64,000 nt of DNA. It comes from Atopsyche davidsoni. Taxonomy: Eukaryota > Arthropoda > Insecta > Trichoptera > Hydrobiosidae. Location of the stretch: NCBI GenBank assembly GCA_022113835.1, contig JAILWY010000029.1:4246001-4310000 (forward strand). Direction: 5' to 3'. Positions 1-12,734 of the stretch are shown piece by piece. A program made the position numbers and the translations under genes. Position 1 is the first letter of the stretch; each line of letters starts with the position of its first letter. The notes under the pieces are model-generated. The model searched no databases. It saw nothing but the letters and a program-made list of their open reading frames with translations, and was not told the origin of the DNA.

Positions 1-2530
1 GTAGTCTCCTAGCCGCTTGGCTGATGATTTTCATTGTTCTCTACAACATACCGGTTCGATTGATTAAAATATAAATGCCGGAATGGCTTGGTTTTTGCTT
101 GTCGGTGCTTATGCCCTGGAAGAGCGAATTTCACGATAAATATTCGTACTCATCTAGCCGATCGGGCTCGCAGTAAAATAATGCCTTCCTGCGGGGCACG
201 TTTCCCGCGCGGGTCCGGCAGCGCGTCCATTATCCACCTGAAAGACTCCACCGAGGCGAGTCCAATTCAACCGACGTCAATCACGCTAATAGACCGAACT
301 AAGTGCTCGGGGGCCTGAATACACAATGGGAATTAATAAATTACTTTTATAAGAAGCCCACCCGATCGGTGATTACTTATTTAACATCGAGGTAAACACA
401 AACTAAACCCGCCGAGCTACGAAAGATCATAAGGCTTCAAAAGCGTGTGGCAGTGCATGAAAGCATATCCTTTATCAGATGTTACGTACCGTTGTGTATA
501 TATTTTATTATCTCATATCACAAAAGGACGCGGATATTTGAATATGAAAGATTAGGCTTTATTGGCTGATTCCTGGGTAAAGAGTGAGAATACCTTTCTC
601 ATGTAAATGCCCCCGAAAATCGAGATTCCCGATGCAACACAAAGGAAAAAAAAAAAAACACATTTATAAATAAATAAATAAAAAAATTTAATAAATAAAA
701 TTTTCCACCCGCCGCCCCTGGGCCGCGTATCTCGCATCCGATTCTGTCTCCATTCCGCTCACCTGACAAATACTCTCCGCCAACCCGGAAAAAAATATCA
801 CGCCGACCCGACCGAAATTATGTACAAGGGGGGGGGGGGGGGGGGGGGTTCTCGGGCGGTTGCGGCGGTGCTCGCGAAGACGAAGATTTCTAGCTTTCAA
901 GCAACTTAAACGACATGTGTAAAACGAGTTATGTGTTCATGTATTTTAGTGAATTATCTTACGATACACCGTACGATGTTTTCCTGCTCTTCAAGAATCA
1001 TACAAGAATCATTCGACGGATTTGATGATTATTGCAAGCTGTGTGTTACTTTGATATAGAGCGGATCGAATAATTGGGCACGCGTGTTGACGGGCCGGAG
1101 GGCGCGGATTCGCCCTCCGGCTTCCGCCTCAGGAGTATTTCACGGTGAATGGCTGATGCGAAAGGGTTTATTGGGGACGTCTTTTGAAGTGGAAAATACC
1201 CGCGTGTGTGTCGGGAAATTTGCGATTATCGAAATGTACGCGTTTAAAGTTTGCACGGAACGCCACCATGCCGCGAATTTAAAGAAAACATCGCGGAAGG
1301 AAGTGACATTTTATTAAAATTTATTACTACAAGTGAATAGTAAATATTGTAGATGTTCCTAAAGTGATTAATATCCACCTTAAAGAGTTAATTTTGACCT
1401 GCAAGGGGTTGAAAAAAAAATTGGAAATTCGCGAAATTTAAGCCTTAGGCGTTTTGTAAATGACTTTCTTATAATTAACATACTTATTCATAAAATCATA
1501 AAATTATAGAAGCGGTAGCTATTTGCATGTTTTTTGGAAGCTAACAAAAAATACGTTTGAAGTTAGTGAAAACCCTCAAATAAATGTATATTCCATTAAT
1601 ACCCAGTACTGAATGAAATAAAAAAATAATTTATTAAACAGTCAAACAGTTAAAGTTTTCCCCAGATTTACCGTGAGTTTTGAGCCGGCGTGTATACCGT
1701 GGGCCATTAGAAAAAAGAATTGGATCATTATGTATATCAATATTGAATATTTTAAGTGCGTATAATTTTATTCATTAAAAATTTAGATTAGAGGGAGAAG
1801 GAATCCGCCGAGGCGTCTCAGTCTAAACATTACAGTCACATAAATTATAAAAATAAGAGAAAAATTGCGAAAGCTCTGAAAAAAAAAAAAAAAAAAGAAA
1901 TTTCGTTTTACACGAGTCAAAGGGAAGAAAAATATTTGTAAGATTACTTGGGATACTGTTCAAAAATAAAAGATTAATATTATTTTCGTATACAGTATTA
2001 TATATAATATACCTGTCAGGGTAAAAAAATGCTGCGGATTAATTAAAAATATTTAGTCAGCTTTGTGGCAGCCAATTTTTTTTTTTTTTTTTTTTAATAT
2101 ATTAAATCTGAAATCTAAAGCGCTCACATACTATTGTAGTCTCCTAATAGTTCGGCTAGTCAAACCAGCCTGTAGCGACACATAAACAGGTATCAGACTC
2201 AAGTCACAATAAGACCCTTGAGAGTGAGTTTTGGCCCACAGAGCGTTCGGCTCCAGGGGCGGGGGGTGGTATTTAATGCACCCGATGTAGGTCGCACCCA
2301 CTCAGACCTCCAAGGGGGTGGGAGGGTAATTAAATTCGGGAACAAACACCCCAGCCCCTGGCAACACCGTTTTGAACTCACCGGCCACCGGCGAAGCTGG
2401 CTTCGAATCGTATTCACTAGACTCATTGCGTGACGAGCTATTTGAAACTTTATACTGATAAACGTAGTTAGTTACATATAAGCAATATTGATTTATTTTC
2501 TACTGTATGTGTACGGTGTACTTCTTCTTC
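1..2530. other. Unrecognised intronic DNA
   Basis: AT-rich sequence with no gene or repeat family that I recognise. It holds a 21-base poly(G) run at 828-848, poly(A)/poly(T) tracts near 1880-1896 and 2078-2095, and a GC-rich patch at about 2225-2410. The 10-mer gtagtctcct occurs at 1-10 and again near 2135, which may mark edges of an old repeat. Confidence 0.6.
828..848. repeat. Poly(G) homopolymer
   Basis: Twenty-one consecutive G on the plus strand. It can fold as a G-quadruplex and is prone to length error in assemblies. Confidence 0.9.
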
Positions 2531-2604
2531 TAATGCTTCTCATAAAAGGTTGGTGACCTCTTTATCGAACATATCTCTATCCAATGCTTATGCTTCTGCG
2601 AGTT

Positions 2605-3050
2605 TCGAGTTTTTTGATCATTTTCTAGTCCGTTTTGCGAAAAATCGACTACACCAATCAAAAATATTTAAATGCAAAAAGTTTGATACATCCCTTCTTC
2701 CGAACTCAATATATTTTTATTTCTTATAAAATTACTATTAATATGATAAATGTGTTTTAAAGTCTTTTTTTCAATTGAAATTGAAAGATTAAATATATAC
2801 CATGTGCGTCTTATAAATTAAAAAAAAAAAAAAAAAATCTTTAAGAAACTATGGTTTTGAAAAGTCGTCATTTTATCCAATTTTTCAACATCTTCAAGAT
2901 TTTATTTTACCCTAAAAATGGACTTAAATTAAATAATAAAAAATTGGTAAATATAATTTATAGTTTTTTCAATACTCTGTAAAAAAATCAACTTTCGACA
3001 TAAAAAAGTAAAGTGACAATTAAATTAATTAAATGACACGATTTCGCCAG
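2605..3050 (-). repeat. TTAA-type dispersed repeat, copy A (truncated)
   Basis: Inverted relative to the full element at 21031-21576. Shared blocks include cgagttttttgatcatttt near 2605, aaatgcaaaaagtttgatac near 2672, a poly(A) tract, then gtcgtcattttatccaattt and ttttaccctaaaaatggac. The far end shares 'cctggcgaaatcgtgtcatt' with copy C at 34889. It lacks the clean terminal TTAA. Confidence 0.7.
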
Positions 3051-3185
3051 GAAATGGACTGCCTAAATGATTCTCCTGTACAGCCACATTTAAAACGTCG
3101 CATAGTAGTGTCCAAGCTTCGAATCCGTAAATAAGAAATGAGGCGGCATAACACTTGGTAAATCACTTTGGTACCTGTCAATGTA
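3051..3185 (-). pseudogene. LINE reverse-transcriptase C-terminal fragment
   Basis: Minus-strand reading gives FLIYGFEAWTL, then MRRF and, after a frame change, MWLYRRI. This is the order of the conserved post-RT segment of insect non-LTR retrotransposons (VLLYGxEAWTL ... MRRxE ... MWLYRRIL), also seen at 60793-60972 and 21590-21935. Frameshifts and a small deletion show it is dead. It abuts copy A of the TTAA repeat. Confidence 0.55.
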
Positions 3186-3408
3186 TGTGTGCGGGGGTGA
3201 ATTTCATCCATGGGGGTTCTATCTATTCTATGGGATCGACGCAGTACCGACTGGCAGTTGCGGACTTTTATAACTTCTATGATTGCACATTTCCGCTAAA
3301 TTCGCAGCACCCTGCGCAGGTTTCGCGAAAAGTTGGGAATTGGAGCAATAAGCATGGAAAGAGATGTATTTAATGAGATTTTTTTAAGCCGCAACCTTTA
3401 ATCCATGC

Positions 3409-3564
3409 CAGTGGTGGCGAACTTTTCAAGCATCTCTCTATTTTAGGCATTTTATTTTTACAAATAGCAGTTAGTAAACAGACAGCAAATAAAAATTATT
3501 ATTGGGATTATTTCACGGGAATAATTGTAAAATGATTTCACGTGTCAAAAATTCGCCGCCGCTG
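3409..3564. mobile_element. hAT-like MITE
   Basis: A 156-bp segment bounded by inverted ends CAGTGGTGGCGAACTTTT and, read from the other side, CAGCGGCGGCGAATTTTT (15 of 18 match, all differences C/T). CAGnGG-type ends are typical of hAT elements. The flanking 8-mers (atccatgc and gttttggt) do not match, so no target duplication supports it. Confidence 0.4.
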
Positions 3565-4153
3565 GTTTTGGTCGTACCGTGAAAGAAACGTAATTATGAA
3601 ATCAATTTATTATTTTGTATTAAAACAAGTGCCGGTTCTGTTTATTGTATTTGCGTGTGTATATTTTTCTATGTAAAAAATATTAAAACAGATAAACAAT
3701 TTTAACCTTTCAGTTTGATATTAAATATACTTCAAAGGTTATTTTTTTATTCCTTTGTTATTTTGAACATGAAGATTTTGTAAATAATTGATTACGATAT
3801 TTTTTCTTAAAATTTCGAGTTTCCGCTTACACAGGCTGGATTGATATATATATTTTTTGTAATTGATTCCGATCGCAAGAAAAAAATAAGCCCGGCTTGA
3901 AGGAGGAAGGGGGAGAATTTTACTTGTCAAAAACCAAGCAAGGGATTATTAACATTTCCGTCTTTTAATTACTTAAATTGATTACTGAAGAGATTAAAAA
4001 ATAATTCCGCTTTTAAAGCGATTTTTTCGGTCATAACACTTTTATATTATTAATTATCCGAAACGTGAACTGATAAAGTTATGCAAAAAAAATATTGGCG
4101 ATAAACGAACTGCAATTGTATAATATAAATATTGAATATAAATACAAACATAC

Positions 4154-4215
4154 CGTAAGAAATCAGGTGTTGCACAGAAAATTGATCCTTACCTGCAAAA
4201 AAAGAAAAAATGACA
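4154..4215 (-). other. Recursive splice site (ratchet point 1) with cryptic RP exon
   Basis: On the minus strand TTTTTTCTTTTTTTGCAG (complement of 4193-4210) is joined directly to GTAAGGATC; junction 4193/4192. TTAATTAAT about 20 nt upstream could serve as branch point. The second donor ACG|GTATGTTTG is at 4154/4153, giving a 39-nt potential RP exon. The acceptor is close to the ideal ratchet consensus of pyrimidines, NCAG, then GTAAG. It lies 19.1 kb beyond ratchet point 2 and is the last of the four in transcription order. Confidence 0.75.
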
Positions 4216-4402
4216 TTAATTAACTAAAATCAAACATATTTTATTTAGAAAAAAACCATACACAGTGTTTGATATTATTTCTCGTCTGTTCATGGGTTTC
4301 TTATGGAGAATAGTGTAGTGGATCATAACTTTAACATTGGCATTTAAATCTGATATTCCTCCCCCAATATTCGAGCCCCGATCTATCCCTTCACAATCAT
4401 TC

Positions 4403-4436
4403 CAAGTCCACTGCTCCGTTACCGATCCTTTACAAA
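4403..4436 (-). repeat. Dispersed repeat fragment
   Basis: The minus strand carries tgtaaaggatcggtaacgga followed by gcagtggactt. Close copies on the plus strand are at 30389-30418 and, more diverged, 14867-14900. At 30 kb the block is followed by the LINE 3'-terminal signature, so it probably belongs to the same LINE family. Confidence 0.5.
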
Positions 4437-4699
4437 CAGTAAAGCATATAACCAATATACACACTTAAAAAGCGTAATAACTCAAAATTACGAAATAAAC
4501 AATGTAGAGGTTCTTTTTCGAGTATGTCTCCTGCTGTATAAAGGCCCCCCCGGCACTCCAGACGCCGGCACTTGTGGCGTCTCGAGTGCCAGATATCGCG
4601 GGGCTTCGGCTTTCAATTCCACGCACGGCACTGTGTAATCCGTCCACCGCAAGCTTCGGCATTATATTTAATATTTGAGGGCGAATTGGAAGGAGAAAG

Positions 4700-4836
4700 T
4701 TAACATGGATGCGGAATATGCGCCAGCGGCTGGAAGTCCGAAGTACAGCCGAACCAATTAGACTGGCCTAGTATGAATATATTCAGTGAGATGGTCGCCG
4801 ACCACTTTTGAGAAGAAGCACCTGTAGAAAAGTAAA
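4700..4836 (+). repeat. LINE 3'-terminal fragment
   Basis: Contains tggatgcggaatatgcgcca and, 75 bp on, attcagtgagatggtcgccg followed by accacttttgagaagaagca. The second part translates as FSEMVA, the usual end of the ORF in this LINE group. Related 3' ends occur at 21590, 28008, 30450, 39480, 48605, 52634, 53522 and 60447. Confidence 0.5.
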
Positions 4837-4839
4837 GTT

Positions 4840-7800
4840 ATTTATTTTTAAATCAGTGGCGTGCAGTCAGTTTGATATTTGAATAAAAAGTTTATTTACA
4901 TTGTCAGTCATATTTGATATGAATTCATTAATAAAACAAGAGTGTGTTTCGCCTCTCCGTCAAAAGCTTTGTCAGCTATTAAAAGCGTGGGGAATTAAAA
5001 TTGCACAGCCGCGAATTCTTTTATAAAAATTAACAATAAACAGAATGGATAAATTAGCAGATGTGAATTCAAAATAACAACCATTATTAAAACCGTTTAT
5101 TTGTATCAAGTGGAATAATTAAGTAAAATTTAATAACGGCATCTGGGCCTAATGAAATCAAATTAGACGGGCGCTCGAAGGCGGCTCTCTAAATATTAAA
5201 ATCGAGTAGTCTCGAAAGCAATTAGCCTTATTATTTACTCGTGCTTTGAAATTAACCCTTAACATTAAATAATAAGGCTTTAATGTGACTCTCTGTGCGA
5301 GGGCAAATATTAAATTCAGAGACGAGCGGTTCGTCGAGTGTTAAATGTGGGAGGAATATATTTTAATTGTTTCTTAAAAGATGATAACAATTTGCTATAC
5401 TAAAAATAGCGTTTCTTAGTATGTGCGATATTGGAGTGAAACTTCTAAAATAGTTATACTAATTTAATTTATTATAATAAAAAGTACATGTTGTATAATA
5501 TAGGGAGAAAACAAAGTTTTTAATAATCGGTTTTAGCAATCTTTGCAAAGCAGAAATTTGGCTAAGCAGCGATCCTGAAGATGAGATGGACAGATGGTGT
5601 AAATATCGAGCGGAGAGGCAGAGAGGCCAGAGTCCAGCAGGCGACGCGTGATGGAGAGTCCTCTGATATTTTATAATAAAAAACGTGCCAGATTTGAGGC
5701 AATTAAGATTACAGCTGATCTTGTTGACGCATTTAGCCGAAAAACAGCTTGCCGACACAAAAATTAAAATAAACATAAAAACCGCGCTTTTTAAATTAAC
5801 TTTTTTAAAAAAAAATACGCTTAAATCAGTTTCTTCCCTGAAATAACAGCGCAGCGGCGTCGTTATGAATTTAACGTTTGAACTAAATTTATTCAAAATA
5901 ACGCAAAAAAAAAAAAAAAAATTTAAATAACCTCCGATATTAAAAGTATTGTAAACAGCGAGAAAATTTTCGCTCTAACTATGCTTTACACGGAGTCATG
6001 AATTTTCAAATATGTTTTAAACGCAATAAAAATTAAATTAAAAATTAATGCACTCGCGGTGGGGGGGGTTTAGGGGTGAGGGGGGGGGTTGTCTAAATTA
6101 AAACAAAGCTAATCTGAAACAACGTTTGGAGTGACAAGGGTTTAAAAAAGTTTGCCCACTGTGTCAACGGACTCCGTGTTCAGCACACACGAGGGGTTGG
6201 ATGACACGGAAATTATACACCTAATATTATACAACCCCATAGCGTTTGCCATAAAAAAAAAAACATGGAGCGAAAAATCCGCCGATTTCTGAAATATACC
6301 GAATGCACGACTCACTCTGGGAATACATAGTTTCGGTGAGGTAATTATTAATTTTTGCGCGCGGGCATTTCTTGATATTGTGGATGTTCAGAACCCCCCT
6401 TCCCCCCCACCCCTTCAAGTATCGGCCGAGTCAGCCTACTTCCGGGAACTCGCCGGATACTTGTTGGCCGAACATTTTCTTTTGAAAGTTAAAGATGAAA
6501 TGGATTCTATAATAATTTTTCACGGAATGCGGAATGAATTTAATTCTCTTCGTTTTGAATTGTTTTAAAGTTTTTTTGCAAGTGAAAGTATTAATGGAAT
6601 TTAGGAGACTTTTTTTTTATAAAATATTTTCATATTTACTTTTGCGTTTAATTTAATTAAGCGTATATTTTAAATGTATAAATAAGGTTGCTCGACAATG
6701 AGCGACAAAGTATAATCTCGGTGTTCTCACCAGGCAAGCGTATTAGACTTGGACGCCGGAGTAAGATTCGCAATTTCATATTCAGCCGGATGCGGAGAAT
6801 TTTATATTTAACGTGTAAATAAACTTCACTATTTTATGCGGCAATACGCCTAATTGGAGCAGCGAGAGAACACTCCGCGATATTATATCCCCGGAGGGGT
6901 GCGCGTCCCGTCGCGTCGGGATTTAGTCGCGAGGCGGCCGTTGCGCAATAGATTGAACAATAATTGCTATAATAAAATTTTAATATATAAAATAAATGTA
7001 CGTTTTGTATAAAAGCCAAAATTGACTGACTGCTCCACTACAAATTAATTTTACTGTGCACGCTTGTATTATGACTGCTTATTGTTGACAGAATTCTAAG
7101 TTTAGACATGTATGTCGAATACATGTGTCGTTAGCGCCATCTATGGGTGAAATACCGAAACTTAGTATTTATATATATTTTTAGTATGTCTACAAATAAC
7201 CTTCGCACGGTTCGCACCTTCGAATCCCTTCGGAGGGCTTTACGACCCGCGACTCTTGCCACTAACGCGGTTACGTGAGGATAAAATAATAATCCGAGGC
7301 ACTAAAAAAATATTTTACTATAGTGCCATTTGGGTAGTGACTTTAAAAGCTGATTCGGGTCAGAGAGTTGACCTTGAACATCCATGGCTTGTTAAGTGTG
7401 GCGAAACTAACAAAGAAACAATGTACTGTGTTTGGTCGTATTATTAAAAATTTTTTTTTAAAAAATGGAAAAAAAAATATTGCTGATATAGAAGAATCGC
7501 ACGCCACTGTGAAAATTGCTTTTGAAGTTAAAAAAAATGTTATAGCAAGTATTTTTTTTAGTAAACAAAATATACATATTAATAAAATAAAAATACATTT
7601 ATTTTAGAAAAAATATATGCTAAAACCAATTATCAGCCTCGTGCGTGTTATAATAGTTTTTTTTTTGTATTATAGGGAGACAATGGGTAAAAAAGATTAC
7701 AATATCTATTTGGGCCATCTGGGTAGGTTGAATTTTTTGCGTTTCCATATCCGCCCATGTAGTTGAAAGATATTCTGTGTTAATTTTTTTTTTTTTTTGG

Positions 7801-8470
7801 GAAACTCACAAAAAAGCAACCGTTTAGGTGAAAATTATTCTGCGTTAAATAAGTTAATTCAACATCAAATGTAATGGCCGCGTAGAAAAAAATTACTCGT
7901 TGCTATCCCCAACTTTATTTACACATTCGTGAAAAATAACCAAGAAAGTATCCTAGTCATTGCAATTAATCATTATTTTATATATATAATATAAATTAGT
8001 TAGTAATGAAATCAAACATCGACTTGGAAAATTCTCAACTTATTTTTGGAACCATAAAAAAAAAAAAAAACTATTGTATAAAAAATCCGCAAAATAAAAC
8101 ACTAAATTATAAGTGAGTTTTATTTTTATCTCGTATCGTTGTTTGATGGTATGTAAGGGAGTAACAGATTAGTAGCGGGTGCGGCGGAGCCTGCGTGGGG
8201 CTCCAGACGTCTTTTTCGGAGCTCGGCAGACAAATAAACGGCCCGGCGTGCCCTCGGGCCGCTCCTCGGAGTGTTAACCGGCTTTTTGTCGGGCTTTTTG
8301 CGCCCAAGGAGTCGGGAATTCGCGACACACCCGTCTGGGGTGGGATGACCTTGACGCGTCGCCGCTCCACCCCCGTTTTCAACCCTCTAGATACAATTTG
8401 GAAGCGGCGAAATTGTGAAGTCAAAAAAAAAAAAATTCTACCCACTGACTGACAACCGAATGGCAAAAAG
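4840..8470. other. Unrecognised intronic DNA
   Basis: AT-rich, with frequent poly(A) and poly(T) tracts and G-runs at 6060-6090. No gene. The only repeated signal is the 11-mer cagtggcgtgc at 4854-4864 and its complement at 7499-7509. Confidence 0.6.
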
Positions 8471-8552
8471 CCAATAGCGTCCTTTTTTGCGTTATTTATT
8501 TCGGCTCAACCGTTAAAAAAAAAAAAAAACACTCTTAAGGGACGCTATTGAC
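8471..8552. repeat. Short inverted repeat
   Basis: CCAATAGCGTCC at 8472 pairs with GGGACGCTATTGA near 8539; arms of about 14 bp surround a 50-bp spacer containing an A-tract. It could be a tiny MITE, but no further copy was seen. Confidence 0.35.
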
Positions 8553-8559
8553 TAATTCC

Positions 8560-10145
8560 AAATGTGGTGAGCCTTAAAATAAGGTTCACGCGGCGGTCAC
8601 CCCAGCGAGGCGGGCGTACTTTTTGCCCTTTCAGCCGGGCTGAGGGGGGAGGGCTTCACCACCCCAGCCACTCCGCCACCCCGCCACCCTGCCACCCCAG
8701 GCTCCCCGCCTTCAGGTCAGCCCAGATAATAAGAGGACACGTCGGCCGGGAGTGATATACTGCGAGAGAATTAACCGGCGATAATGCGCCAGATTACCAG
8801 TGATGAAAGGTTTCGCTTAGTAATAATTCAATGTTATTACGCTTTATCACCGAGGCGACCAATCAACGTGCGATATTAAAAAAAAAAAAAATTAAATAAC
8901 AATACAAGCCAAATACACACAAAGACCAGCAACTGATTAATGAAAAAAAAAAAAAAAAAAAAAAAAAAAACTGTATAATTAATTTCAAAATTAACTAGTA
9001 AATATGACGAACGAAACGAGATCGCATTATCTCTGAGAGCTTTTTAAAAATTCAAATTGCCTTCAAAGAAAAAGCCTGTTAATGCGGACTTGTTGCCGGC
9101 GATATGAACACCGCCGGGGGCGGGGGCTCGCGGGTCCGGACCCCCGCGGTGTAATCCTCAGACAACATTAAAGGGGGGGCGAAAAGTACCTGAAGATGCT
9201 TTAGGGCAGCTCATCAGATTTTCAAAGAATTTAAAAAGATTTATACACTCCATAAAATATTTAAAAAAAAAAAAAATACTTTTATGAAAATGCTTTTGAA
9301 CCACCCCATTCAATATACGTTCGATATCGAGTGTTGAAAACAATCGTTTCGAAATAGTTATAGTTAACAGCCGAAACGCCTTCGTTTGCCTTTCTGAGTG
9401 AAACGCGACACGAAACGAGATCGTAAGTGTTGAAAGCATAATTTTTTACAAAAAATAAATATAATAATAATAATAAAAGACGCGGTTCGATTCGAGAATT
9501 CCGCCGAGGTGAGTAAACAAGCACTCGGCTTTCAAAGAGGCCTCGCATCAAGGTTCTCAGAATGACTCGATCGTGTTTTTATTCTCTAATAAATACGGAC
9601 TTCGCCTATAAATCGCCCCCTCTTGCGGGTAAATGTGATTAATACGAGGGAATATTAAATAATTTAAAAGTATTGCTGAATTAAAAAAAAAAAAAAATGA
9701 CGGGAATTCCGGAAGCCGAACATAAAAGAAACACGAAAGCGAGTCTTTTTCGAAAATACATTTTTAAAAAATAAACATAAAAAAACATATGTTTTTTTAT
9801 AAAAACATAATCAACGCGCGAGATTGACAAAACTTTTGAAAGATCTATTTTTTTTTTTTTTTTTTTTTTTTTTCATCTACAACTATAACAATACCCATGC
9901 TGACTCATATAATAATCATTATGCTCCGTGAGTTTTTATGCAAATATAATTAAATTGGGGCGAGCAGTGCCGGACTGCACGCCACTGGTAATTAAATATG
10001 CCGAGTGCAGTTGACGCGCGGGACTCGACCGGGACCGGAGAGGCCCACATCACGGGGCGAGTGGCAGAGAGCATCCCCGTGAAGAGGCTGACAAAGTTGC
10101 CGGCAAACATCCCGGCCATCTCCAGCGGCTGCATAATGCCTCCCT
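8560..10145. other. Unrecognised intronic DNA with long A/T tracts
   Basis: A pyrimidine-rich patch with a cnccacccn pattern at 8650-8710, a long uninterrupted poly(A) run near 8942-8970 and poly(T) near 9850-9873. No gene or recognised element; gcacgccactg at 9977-9987 is one of the recurring 11-mers. Confidence 0.6.
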
Positions 10146-10152
10146 CCAGCTG

Positions 10153-11102
10153 CACCGAGCGAAAACTTTCCACAGGAGACTCCAGTGAAGGTGGAAAATC
10201 CTTGCAGTTTGATTTTCAGCACATTCAGCAATATGTATAATGAATATTTGATTCATAAGCGTATTGTTATATTTTGGCATTCCAATGTTTCGGTCTCGGT
10301 ACTATGTTCAGAAAATATGTGTGTGAAGAGAATATACCTCCAGCACCGTGACCGAAGCGAAACTTTCCACAAGAGACTCCAGTGAGGGTGTAAAATCCTT
10401 GCAGTTAGATTTTCAGCACATATTTTCTGTTTTCACCTATATGTATATTAAATATTTGATTTTTGGGCGTTTACGTTTCTATTTTGGCATTCCAACGTTT
10501 CGGTCTCGGTACCTGAATCAGGCAGTAGGAAGTACCGTGACCGAAGCAACTTCGCCACGCGAGTGAAAACTTTCCACAAGCGACAAGTAAGGGCTGAAAA
10601 TTCTTGGTGTTTGTTTTTCAGCAGTTTTTATAATACAAATTTGATTCGTAAGCGATATGTTATATTTTGGAATTTCAACGTTTCGGTCTCGGTACTGGGG
10701 TCAGAGAATATGTGTGTGAAGAGAATATGCCTCCAGCACTGTGACCGAATCAACTTCGCCACGCGAGCGAAACTTTCTACAAGCGACGACTAGTAAGGGT
10801 GGAAAATCCTTGCGGTTTGGTTTTCAGAACATATTTTGTTTTCAGCGATAATTATAATGAATATTTGATTCTTGGGTGTTATACAACGTTCTCATATATT
10901 TTGGCAATCCAACGTTTCGGTCTCGGTATGTGAAGAGAATACGCATCCAGTAACGTGACTCGCGAGCGAAAACATTCCACAAGCGAAGGTTATCACAATG
11001 AATATTTCATTTTAGGGTGTTAAACCGAATTTTTTTCAATGTCGGCATTCCAGTGTTTCGGTCTCGGCACCGAAGAAGAGAATATGGTCCCAGTATCGTG
11101 AC
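10153..11102. repeat. Complex tandem repeat, five units of about 140-240 bp
   Basis: Units start near 10153, 10345, 10532, 10738 and 10951. Each contains, in order, gaccgaagcgaaactttcca (variants), ggtggaaaatccttgcagtt, a tttgatt block, attttggcattccaacg and tttcggtctcggta. The last motif recurs near 10288, 10498, 10681, 10915 and 11056. Unit lengths differ through indels and the last unit is most eroded. In the better units the motif TTCGGTCTCGGTAC faces GTACCGTGACCGAA from the next junction, forming an imperfect hairpin. It resembles satellite DNA; I do not recognise the family. Confidence 0.8.
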
Positions 11103-11912
11103 AAATAGCCATCTGTTTTACTAATCTATTAAACATTGTTTATTATATTACCTCAAAATAACTACGCATATATTTTGTACGAATATTGAGTATTACAAAT
11201 CAAACCGGTCTGCTGTGAACAAATATAGATGTTAATATAATCTCTAGCGTATTGAACCATTCAGGCGCGTTGGATTTAAACCAAATTATTTGAAACACAA
11301 TAACAAACCGGGACAAAGCCATTCGCCGGACACTAATTTCCCTTCCGATAATTCAATATAGTCGAGAGCATTTCAGAGCGCACTACACACGCAGCAGCGC
11401 GACCGACGAATTGCACCAAGAAACTGTAAAAACCGACTAAAAATTAGCAACAATTGCTATAACGAATTGTTTTAAGAAATAATATTGAGTATATATAAAT
11501 ATATAAATAAAATAATAAAAAAAAAATTCAAATCATACTTGCATATGAAGATCAAAACGCGTTTGATAAAAAACATATTTATTAAGTAAAAAAATATTTT
11601 TATACCAAAAGCTTTTTAACTGTATGCGTTCATAACATAACCTAAAAATAAAATCAATTTTTTTTTATTATTAATAAAATTGTCATATAGCAGGGGGGCT
11701 AACGCGAAAAAAACGACCGCCCCGTGTGAACAATTCGAGGACGTGCCAAAGCCTCCGACATTGAAATCGCAGGGAGCGATAAAAAAAAAACCGTGTAACC
11801 TGATATTTTATCGAGATCGCGCAACGCGGAAAACGGAGCGGCGAATCGCGGTCGAAACGACATGAATATTTATATGGCCTGGTCTCAAGTTTCGATTTTC
11901 AGCAATGTGATA
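11103..11912. other. Unrecognised intronic DNA
   Basis: AT-rich sequence between the tandem repeat and a piggyBac-like element. No coding signal or repeat recognised. Confidence 0.6.
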
Positions 11913-12340
11913 TTAACACACTAAAGGCGGGGGGCGGGTACTAGTACCCGTTTCGCGGACTGCTGTCTTAATACCTTTTTGAATGTGTTTACTCTAAAAG
12001 CGGCAGTACGTCATTTTACTCGTAAGGTTTACAGCTCGTAATGTTTGTTTAGACTCGTCAACGTTACTTCTACCAATACTGAACAAAGTGACAATGAAGA
12101 AGTGGAGTGGTCAGAGAATGATAATCCTCTAAATTATTGAACAATTTTTAGGACAAAGTGGTGTTGTTGTGATGCCAAGTAATCCACAATGTGTGCATGA
12201 AGTGGTTGAACTTTTTATAGGAAACGATTTATTTGACTACATGCAAATCAAAGAGTGTATAGACTAGATTTCGCACGCGCAATTTTACGCGAATTTTGCC
12301 ACATCAGTTTAGTCAATTTGGTTACCCGCTTAAAATATAA
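11913..12340 (+). mobile_element. piggyBac-like element, decayed
   Basis: Starts with TTAA at 11913 followed by CACACTaAAGGCGGG, the same terminal sequence as the element at 55918-56268, then the perfect palindrome CGGGTACTAGTACCCG at 11935-11950. Inside are broken pieces of a transposase N-terminus, including acidic EEVEWSEND and, in another frame, VVELFIGNDLFDYMQ, a match to the (E/K)LFF(S/T)DEL region of piggyBac transposases. Frameshifts and stops show it is dead. The 3' end is degenerate (acccgcttaaa near 12323) and a hAT MITE sits just beyond it. Confidence 0.65.
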
Positions 12341-12353
12341 ATATAATATAAGC

Positions 12354-12558
12354 CAGGGGTCCCCAACATTTTTGGACCCAAGAGCACATTCTAGAATGCA
12401 GGTCGGGCGGCGGGCACCATTTATTTTTATAGTATAGTCAATAATACATATTTTATTATAAACTTAAATATTTTTTATCGTGGTCGCACAGCGGCGGGCA
12501 CACGTAAAACGGTCGGCGGGCGCCATGGTGCCCACGGGCATAGGGTTGGAGACCACTG
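12354..12558. mobile_element. hAT MITE with perfect target duplication
   Basis: A 205-bp non-autonomous element. Ends are CAGGGGTCCCCAACATTTTT and, read from the other side, CAGTGGTCTCCAACCCTATG. The 8-bp target duplication atataagc is perfect (12346-12353 and 12559-12566). It contains two G/C-rich blocks (cggcgggcac) around an AT-rich centre. No ORF. Confidence 0.88.
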
Positions 12559-12642
12559 ATATAAGCTATTGTGTAACAATAACATTTAATTTATTAACAA
12601 AAATCTCATAATTAACTCGGAGTTGCTAAACGGAAGAAAAAA

Positions 12643-12733
12643 AAATCAAAGAGTGTATAGACTATATTTCATACGAGAATTTTGCCCACTTCGCACACCA
12701 GTTTAGCCAATTTGGCTACCCGCTCAAAGTGTG
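12643..12733 (+). repeat. Second piggyBac-like 3'-end fragment
   Basis: Repeats the block aatcaaagagtgtatagact found at 12247 and continues to ggctacccgctcaaagtgtg, close to the terminus ACCCGCCTAAAGTGTG of the related element. No TTAA follows. It is either a partial duplication of the element end or a separate truncated copy. Confidence 0.55.
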
Positions 12734-12734
12734 G

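Noticed and set aside
10153..11102. CRISPR array
   Set aside because: Units are 140-240 bp and diverge throughout; no short repeat with unique spacers, and the DNA is eukaryotic.
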